The position numbers were made by a program, and so were the translations under genes. From Promethearchaeota archaeon (lineage in GTDB: Archaea; Asgardarchaeota; Lokiarchaeia; Sigyniarchaeales; SOKP01): a DNA stretch of 60,663 bases. The DNA is taken from the NCBI GenBank assembly GCA_019058425.1, contig JAHPYZ010000017.1, forward strand, positions 1 through 60,663. Reading direction: 5' to 3'. This document shows, piece by piece, positions 55,520-60,663 of the stretch; the first letter of the stretch is position 1, and each line of letters opens with the position of its first letter. The notes below the pieces were generated by a model. It saw nothing but the letters and a program-made list of their open reading frames with translations, made no database searches and was not told the DNA's origin.

Positions 55520-55940
55520 GCTTTTTCACCTCCTTGTTTTTTTGAATCCTTCACAGGGAGAATTACATCTGATATTGACCTATTTCAAATAAAATTCAAT
55601 GAGTTGTAGTGATAAAAGAGAACAAATCAGTAAAAATTATAAGAAAAAGGTCAAGAGTTTTGATTTATTCTCCTTTAATACCACGGATTAAAGGTAATAC
55701 TGTAGTATGATACTTAAACCAATAATCCATAGTATATTGTGAAAAACTCATTATTTAAATTAAGATTAAATCACTTTATAAATCTTCCCATTCCATTCCC
55801 ATTTGTCAGATTATTTAGACGTGTAATTTGACAAGTAAGTATAACGAATATTTGAATGAAACCTATCAAAACTTATTAAATCTATAAAGCGTTTGATCAA
55901 ATAAATTAACTTTCTCTAAATAGTAAGGTTTTTAAGAGCG
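55520..55940. other. Intergenic region before the GH4 gene
   Basis: 421 bases. A 28-residue frame on the minus strand (55665-55751, MSFSQYTMDYWFKYHTTVLP...) is the only frame of note and may be chance. No RNA gene, repeat or operator is evident. Confidence 0.3.
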
Positions 55941-57263
55941 ATGAATAAAAAGATTGTTTTAATTGGAGCGGGATCAACCTCATTTGGGCCACCTATGTTC
56001 AATGATATTTATTTAAGTGATGTTTTGGAGGGTTCAACAATCGTTCTTCAAGACGTTGATAACGAGAAGTTAGAAATTATTTATGAACTTTTAATGGTTG
56101 AAAATAATAAGAGGGATAACAAATTCAACCTTGAAAGAACAACTGATAGAACTAAAGCACTTAAAGGTGCTGATTTTATAATTAATTCAATAGAAGTTGG
56201 AGATCGAATGGAATTATGGCGGCAAGATTATGAGATACCGAGAAAACATGGTTCCACACAAATTTTAGGGGAGTGTGGTGGTCCTGGTGGTACATTTCAC
56301 GCTTGGAGAATTATTCCCCCAATTATTGATATTGTCAAGGATGCAGAAAGGATATGCCCCAATGCATTTTTTATTAATTTTTCTAATCCCATGGCTCGTG
56401 TATGTTTAGCAATTAAACGAAGTGTAAGTAAATTAAAATTTATTGGATTGTGCCATCAAATAGGGTCAATGATACGACATTTGCCTATTTTATTTAATAA
56501 ATCCATAAATGAATTAAAAATGAAAGTAACTGGGCTTAATCATTTTGGTTTTTTATTGGATTTAGAGGATTTAACTAATCAGCAAAATTTAATGGATTCT
56601 TTTAATGCGGATGCACTAGAATACTTTAAAGGCCACGAGTTTAAATGGGAATTTTCAAAACTTACATTTGAAGTTTTTAGACGTTTTGGATATTTTTCTT
56701 ATGCTGAGGATAGCCACTTAGGGGAATATCTACAATTTGGTGAGGAATTTACTAAATCTCAGGATATGGTTGGTTGGATAGATTATATTGATGCTTTAGG
56801 TCATTATCGTTATAAAAAATATCTGAGAAATTTTAGAAGGCTAAAAAGAGGAAAGTATCCAAAAAAAGGAATTTTGGACAAAATATCTTCGGGAGAACGA
56901 GCAATACCCATAATCGAAGCGATTATAAATGATAGTAACTCTTATGAAACTGCAGTCAATATACCTAATGATAACATAGTTGAAAATTTACCAACAGATT
57001 TAATTTTAGAGTGTTCGACAATAGTTGATAAATATGGTGTGCATGGTGTAAAAGTAGGCGCTTTACCAAAGAATATTGCTGCATTGCTTCGTATTGAGGC
57101 TTCAATTCAAGATTTATGTGTTGAAGCTGTTCTAAGAAGGTCGAAAGATATCGCAATCGCTTGTTTAGCTATTGATCCGAATGTAGGAAGTTTTGAAATG
57201 GCAGATAATATTTTTAATGAGATGATTAAAGTACAAAAAGACTTTTTACCCAACTTTAAATAA
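55941..57263 (+). CDS. Family 4 glycoside hydrolase (NAD- and metal-dependent)
   Basis: 440 residues. GH4 cleaves glycosides by a redox-elimination route needing NAD and a divalent metal. The N-terminal Rossmann motif VLIGAGSTSFGPP, the IVLQDVDNEKL acidic end of strand 2, ECGGPGGTFHAWR, NFSNPMARV and the metal-site LCHQIG (Cys-His) are in order. C-terminal ECSTIVDKYGVHGVKVGALPKNIAALL is also typical. Specificity (alpha-glucoside, galactoside or galacturonide) cannot be read. No sugar transporter gene is adjacent. Confidence 0.88.
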   Translation: MNKKIVLIGAGSTSFGPPMFNDIYLSDVLEGSTIVLQDVDNEKLEIIYELLMVENNKRDNKFNLERTTDRTKALKGADFIINSIEVGDRMELWRQDYEIPRKHGSTQILGECGGPGGTFHAWRIIPPIIDIVKDAERICPNAFFINFSNPMARVCLAIKRSVSKLKFIGLCHQIGSMIRHLPILFNKSINELKMKVTGLNHFGFLLDLEDLTNQQNLMDSFNADALEYFKGHEFKWEFSKLTFEVFRRFGYFSYAEDSHLGEYLQFGEEFTKSQDMVGWIDYIDALGHYRYKKYLRNFRRLKRGKYPKKGILDKISSGERAIPIIEAIINDSNSYETAVNIPNDNIVENLPTDLILECSTIVDKYGVHGVKVGALPKNIAALLRIEASIQDLCVEAVLRRSKDIAIACLAIDPNVGSFEMADNIFNEMIKVQKDFLPNFK

Positions 57264-57318
57264 TTTTAGGTATTATAAATTAATCCAAAACTCAGGAGAA
57301 ATATAACTTAAATTTTTG

Positions 57319-57350
57319 CCACTAAAATTTCGAATCTACCACTAAAATTT
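57319..57350. repeat. Two direct repeats CCACTAAAATTT, 20 bp apart
   Basis: Exact 12-base copies at 57319-57330 and 57339-57350, in the gap between the GH4 gene and the giant membrane protein gene. Similar CCACTAATA sequences occur near 52583 and, inverted, near 5475, also upstream of genes. Confidence 0.35.
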
Positions 57351-57476
57351 AAATTATACCAACAGAATAGGATAAAAGCTTTTAAACTTACCTTGCAAAT
57401 TAGTAATTAAACTCTAATATATTTATAAACTAATATTTACATTATTCTCACGATACAACAATAATTGTGTTGGGCG

Positions 57477-60400
57477 ATGATGTCAGTAAATAGTGATAAT
57501 TCACAAGAAAGGATTAGAAAAGCCACAGAAGTGCTTCAGAAATTCTGGTGGTTTGCATTCTTTTTAATTATAGCTCCGTTAATAGTAGCAATAGTCACTT
57601 TCTCAATTTTTAATTTTATAATAGGCAATACACTCGTCGTAATATCTTTATCAGTTGTAAGCTTTATGTTCGCTTTACTTTTTTTTTATAAAGCATTTGA
57701 CAAATACAGGAATAATCCGTTTTTTCTCAATAAAAGGAATAATCTTACAGCAAGAATTCATGTTCTTTTTCTAATCTCTATCTTATCGTTTATCTCTACC
57801 CCTATTTTTATAATTATTTCGGGGTTTGGTTCATTTTATCACCTTCCAGTTATAAGTTATTCAGTTATTTATAGTATTGTTTATTATTATTACTATTTCC
57901 AACCAATAGATTTTTTTAACTTATCTGAGGGGGAATTCAAACATGCAGGTAGTTTTGGGTTATTAGTCAAGCAACCATATAATTTTTTCGTTGGTATTAA
58001 TCATTTTATTCATATTATTTTCTTAACGTTTACTGCATTTACAAATTTTTCGTGGCTTTTTGCTCTTACAACAAATTTAATCTTTTATTTCATCACATTA
58101 ACAAGAACAAAGAGTCAAGTTAAAGAAATCAATGAATGTATAGAAAGAAAAGCTCCGGTTTTAAAAGAATTAACAGTTTATAAAAAAAAATTTGTAGTTT
58201 CCATCATTGGTCTTATTTTTTTCTTATTGATTCAAATGCCCTTCATCATAATTATAATTTTTAGCTTGTCAGGAGTTCAGTATTCAAGCTTAGATCTCAT
58301 AAATAATTCTTTTCTAACAATAATATTTATCTTATTCTACTTTAAATCCAGTTTTTATGTAAACTATTACTATGGCTCAAAATTCGATCTTTATGAAAAG
58401 CCTGAAAAATTTGAAGATTCTGAGAAGGCTGCCCCGCTATTAAGTAGTAAATATCAGAAGTACAATTCTTATATGTCTATACTTTTGATATTCCTAATCA
58501 CTTCATTCTCTTTTCTAATTCAAATACCTTTATTAATGTTAGTTATTCTTCCATTCATCTATGTACTACTGCATTATGAACAAAAGTATAACCTCTGTTC
58601 AAAAAAGTACAATAAATCTGTAGTTTTATTAAATTCTATTGCTCTGTTGGTATATATCTCTTTTGGTATCATTCCCCCTGTAATAGATACTGTTTTGTTA
58701 AATGTCCTTGTATTTTGCATTTCATTATATATCGTTTTACAAGTATTTGTTAAATTTGAGTATTTCACGAAAGAAAATGTTCTAATTGTCCAAAATCTTC
58801 TTGCTGTTGCTAGTTTTACTTTATTAGTATATACGTTTTTTCCTATAATTATTATTCAATACATATCTTACACAACAGATCCGTTTTTAATTCTCATCTC
58901 GAATATTCTTCTACATTCACTGATTATTTCAGTGGTCTTTTTAATCTCCCAATATATCATGGGGGTAAGGTATTTTTATGGAAAATCCCCAAAATTGTTC
59001 AGAGCCCTTGTTTTATTAAATAGTTTTGTAGTTGAATTGTTTGTTTTCATATTTATTTTATTTAGAATTTATTTCTTGATTGAATTAATACCTTTTCTAC
59101 AAGGAATTTTAATAACTTCTATTTTGTTTCCTATTTTTTTCATCTTCTTTCTTTATATAAATTATAGTTTCCATGTATTTCCATTGAAATATTTCCTGAA
59201 ATCATGTTATTTTACACTCTGGATATTTTTAACTGATTTTTTCACATCATTATTAATTATATCTCTATCTACTACCTACTATATTCTAATCCCTATAGAT
59301 TGTATCATTACATCTGTTCTTTATTTCTTTGTATCAAAGTTTGGGTTAAACTTGGAGAGAATAAATGAAGTTAAATTCAAAAAGCGTGTTAAAGTAAATT
59401 CTTATTTGTTAACAATTGAACTTTTTTCTCTATTTACTTTACTATTTTTTAATGTTTTTCAGGTAATTTCGATATTTGAGAATATAGTTTATTCTACATA
59501 TTTAGCATTAGCATTAGTTTGTGCATTGATTAATCTATTTTCGAAAAAAGAGATATTTACTGAAGATCTTTATATCAAACTTAATACATTTTTTCTGCTT
59601 TATACCTCTCTTATAGCATTTTACTATTTTCTATTGCTTACACTTGATAATTTATATGTTTATATAATTCCCCTCATGGTTTCTAGCATAATAATTTACA
59701 TCCCTATTTTATTTCTAAGTAAGAAAAAATTATATCCTAAGTTCATTAGCAAATTTATAATACTTAACGGCATTTTATTGTCAACCACGATATCGTTAAT
59801 TCCAACAATCACAGGGTTAGAATTATTTTTCTTGGGTATGTATTTCGATTTAGTCTTCTTAATTATGACAGTAATAAATTTTACATTATATATTTTATTA
59901 CTAATTTCCACAATCGCAAATAATGTACTAAAAAAACCCAATAATGTCGAAAAACGCTCAAATGGAATTCAGAAATTACAAATATTCATATCATTTTGTA
60001 TAAGCGCAACTACAGTGTTTTATTATCCCTATTTCTTATTAATTAACTTTATGCATTTTAATATTATATTATCATTAATTTGTACTTCCTGTTTCATATA
60101 TATTCCTCTAAATATATCATATAAGAACAAAATTTTCAATTTCGAGCGTATAAAAACCCTAATCATCTTAAATACTGTTATTCTGACAGGTTTTGTAACT
60201 TCAATCCCAATATTAATAGGTTTGAATTTACTTTGGTTAGGTCTTGTTGTTGATTTTAATATATTTGTATTAAATATTTTGAATTCTTCCATCTATATCT
60301 TTTATACTTTCTTGTTGATTCTTATTAGTATATCGAGAAAGCTCAAGATAAAGGAAAAATATACATTAGATTTTAATCGTTTGAAAATAATTTTATTATT

Positions 60401-60663
60401 TTGTATATCTGTTACAACTATCTTTTGCTATCCCTTTTTCTTCTTAATCAATACTCTTTATGGAATATTTATATCAATAATTTCACTACTTTTTTCTTGG
60501 TTCTTCCTGTTTTATTATTCTTACAAACAGAAATATTTCAATTTAGAATTAACTAAGAAAATCACAATCTACAATTTTATAGCGTTCTCTTGTTTGATTG
60601 TTTCTTTACCAACTATTATAGGTTTAGAATTGACGAGAATTGGATTAAGTGCAAATATAATAC
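57477..60663 (+). CDS. Giant polytopic membrane protein with internal repeats (partial, runs off window)
   Basis: The frame is open from ATG-ATG at 57477/57480 to the window end, at least 1062 residues with no stop. After a short polar N-terminus (SVNSDNSQERIRKATEVLQKF) it is almost entirely hydrophobic helices separated by short basic or aromatic loops, with perhaps 30 helices so far. Late repeats are clear: a P-x-x-x-G-L segment recurs at P776 (SLIPTITGLEL), P911 (TSIPILIGLNL) and P1045 (VSLPTIIGLEL), a period of 134-135 residues. Each copy is preceded by an (I/Y)-N start helix (ILNGILLSTTI, ILNTVILTGFV, IYNFIAFSCLI) and by FYYPYFLLIN / FCYPFFFLIN in the last two units. No family recognised. 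Confidence 0.75.
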   Translation, partial: MMSVNSDNSQERIRKATEVLQKFWWFAFFLIIAPLIVAIVTFSIFNFIIGNTLVVISLSVVSFMFALLFFYKAFDKYRNNPFFLNKRNNLTARIHVLFLISILSFISTPIFIIISGFGSFYHLPVISYSVIYSIVYYYYYFQPIDFFNLSEGEFKHAGSFGLLVKQPYNFFVGINHFIHIIFLTFTAFTNFSWLFALTTNLIFYFITLTRTKSQVKEINECIERKAPVLKELTVYKKKFVVSIIGLIFFLLIQMPFIIIIIFSLSGVQYSSLDLINNSFLTIIFILFYFKSSFYVNYYYGSKFDLYEKPEKFEDSEKAAPLLSSKYQKYNSYMSILLIFLITSFSFLIQIPLLMLVILPFIYVLLHYEQKYNLCSKKYNKSVVLLNSIALLVYISFGIIPPVIDTVLLNVLVFCISLYIVLQVFVKFEYFTKENVLIVQNLLAVASFTLLVYTFFPIIIIQYISYTTDPFLILISNILLHSLIISVVFLISQYIMGVRYFYGKSPKLFRALVLLNSFVVELFVFIFILFRIYFLIELIPFLQGILITSILFPIFFIFFLYINYSFHVFPLKYFLKSCYFTLWIFLTDFFTSLLIISLSTTYYILIPIDCIITSVLYFFVSKFGLNLERINEVKFKKRVKVNSYLLTIELFSLFTLLFFNVFQVISIFENIVYSTYLALALVCALINLFSKKEIFTEDLYIKLNTFFLLYTSLIAFYYFLLLTLDNLYVYIIPLMVSSIIIYIPILFLSKKKLYPKFISKFIILNGILLSTTISLIPTITGLELFFLGMYFDLVFLIMTVINFTLYILLLISTIANNVLKKPNNVEKRSNGIQKLQIFISFCISATTVFYYPYFLLINFMHFNIILSLICTSCFIYIPLNISYKNKIFNFERIKTLIILNTVILTGFVTSIPILIGLNLLWLGLVVDFNIFVLNILNSSIYIFYTFLLILISISRKLKIKEKYTLDFNRLKIILLFCISVTTIFCYPFFFLINTLYGIFISIISLLFSWFFLFYYSYKQKYFNLELTKKITIYNFIAFSCLIVSLPTIIGLELTRIGLSANII

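Noticed and set aside
1..60663. CRISPR arrays, insertion sequences, phage genes or rRNA
   Set aside because: No regularly spaced repeats, transposase or integrase motifs, terminal inverted repeats or rRNA-like segments were seen. The intein is the only mobile element.

Overview
The window is AT-rich (roughly 30% G+C by eye) and almost certainly comes from an Asgard archaeon of the Lokiarchaeia type. The evidence is an archaeal CO dehydrogenase/acetyl-CoA synthase operon end, a Ras-like small GTPase, 7TM proteins with longin/roadblock-like tails, a crenarchaeal-type B-family DNA polymerase carrying an intein, a tetraether-lipid-synthase-like radical SAM enzyme, archaeal AbrB-PhoU regulation and a tRNA with a BHB-type intron. 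The species assignment is inference; there is no rRNA.

Layout. 1-2 kb: end of the CODH/ACS cluster (cdhB, cdhC; Wood-Ljungdahl pathway). 2.3-6 kb: small GTPase, two paralogous 7TM proteins with a longin-like C-terminal domain and a free-standing longin-like protein, a possible membrane signalling set. 6-18.7 kb: mixed housekeeping and accessory genes (GNAT, 7TM protein, NMN adenylyltransferase-like protein, Mre11-like nuclease, membrane-anchored PHP hydrolase, alpha/beta hydrolase, TetR regulator with a candidate operator, SDR, nicotinate phosphoribosyltransferase, histidine kinase). 19-23.3 kb: lipid and membrane redox genes (Tes-like radical SAM enzyme plus a coupled small protein, polyprenol/diacylglycerol-kinase-like protein, bis-haem membrane cytochrome). 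23.4-29.4 kb: PolB with a 394-residue intein, split tRNA-Thr(UGU) gene, M42 peptidase.

29.6-47.1 kb is a large phosphate island: an alkaline-phosphatase-superfamily enzyme, an ABC importer with fused permease halves and two complementary degenerate ATPases, three DUF47/PhoU-like proteins around a PiT transporter, then on the other strand phoU, pstB, a fused pstC-pstA and pstS, and an AbrB-PhoU regulator. The intergenic regions of this island, and no others in the window, carry repeated TCTATATA/TATATAGA elements, sometimes phased every 9 bp. I propose these as operators of the AbrB-PhoU regulator.

47-60.7 kb: a CrtI-like FAD oxidoreductase with an overlapping FNR/[2Fe-2S] reductase, MBL hydrolase, a wHTH/[4Fe-4S] protein, MFS transporter, LL-diaminopimelate aminotransferase-like enzyme, GH4 hydrolase, and a giant polytopic membrane protein (at least 1062 residues, ~135-residue internal repeats) that runs off the window end.

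Initiation is often not at ATG. TTG starts are common, and the first ABC ATPase gene has no ATG, GTG or TTG before its Walker A motif but has a well-placed ATT behind a strong Shine-Dalgarno sequence.
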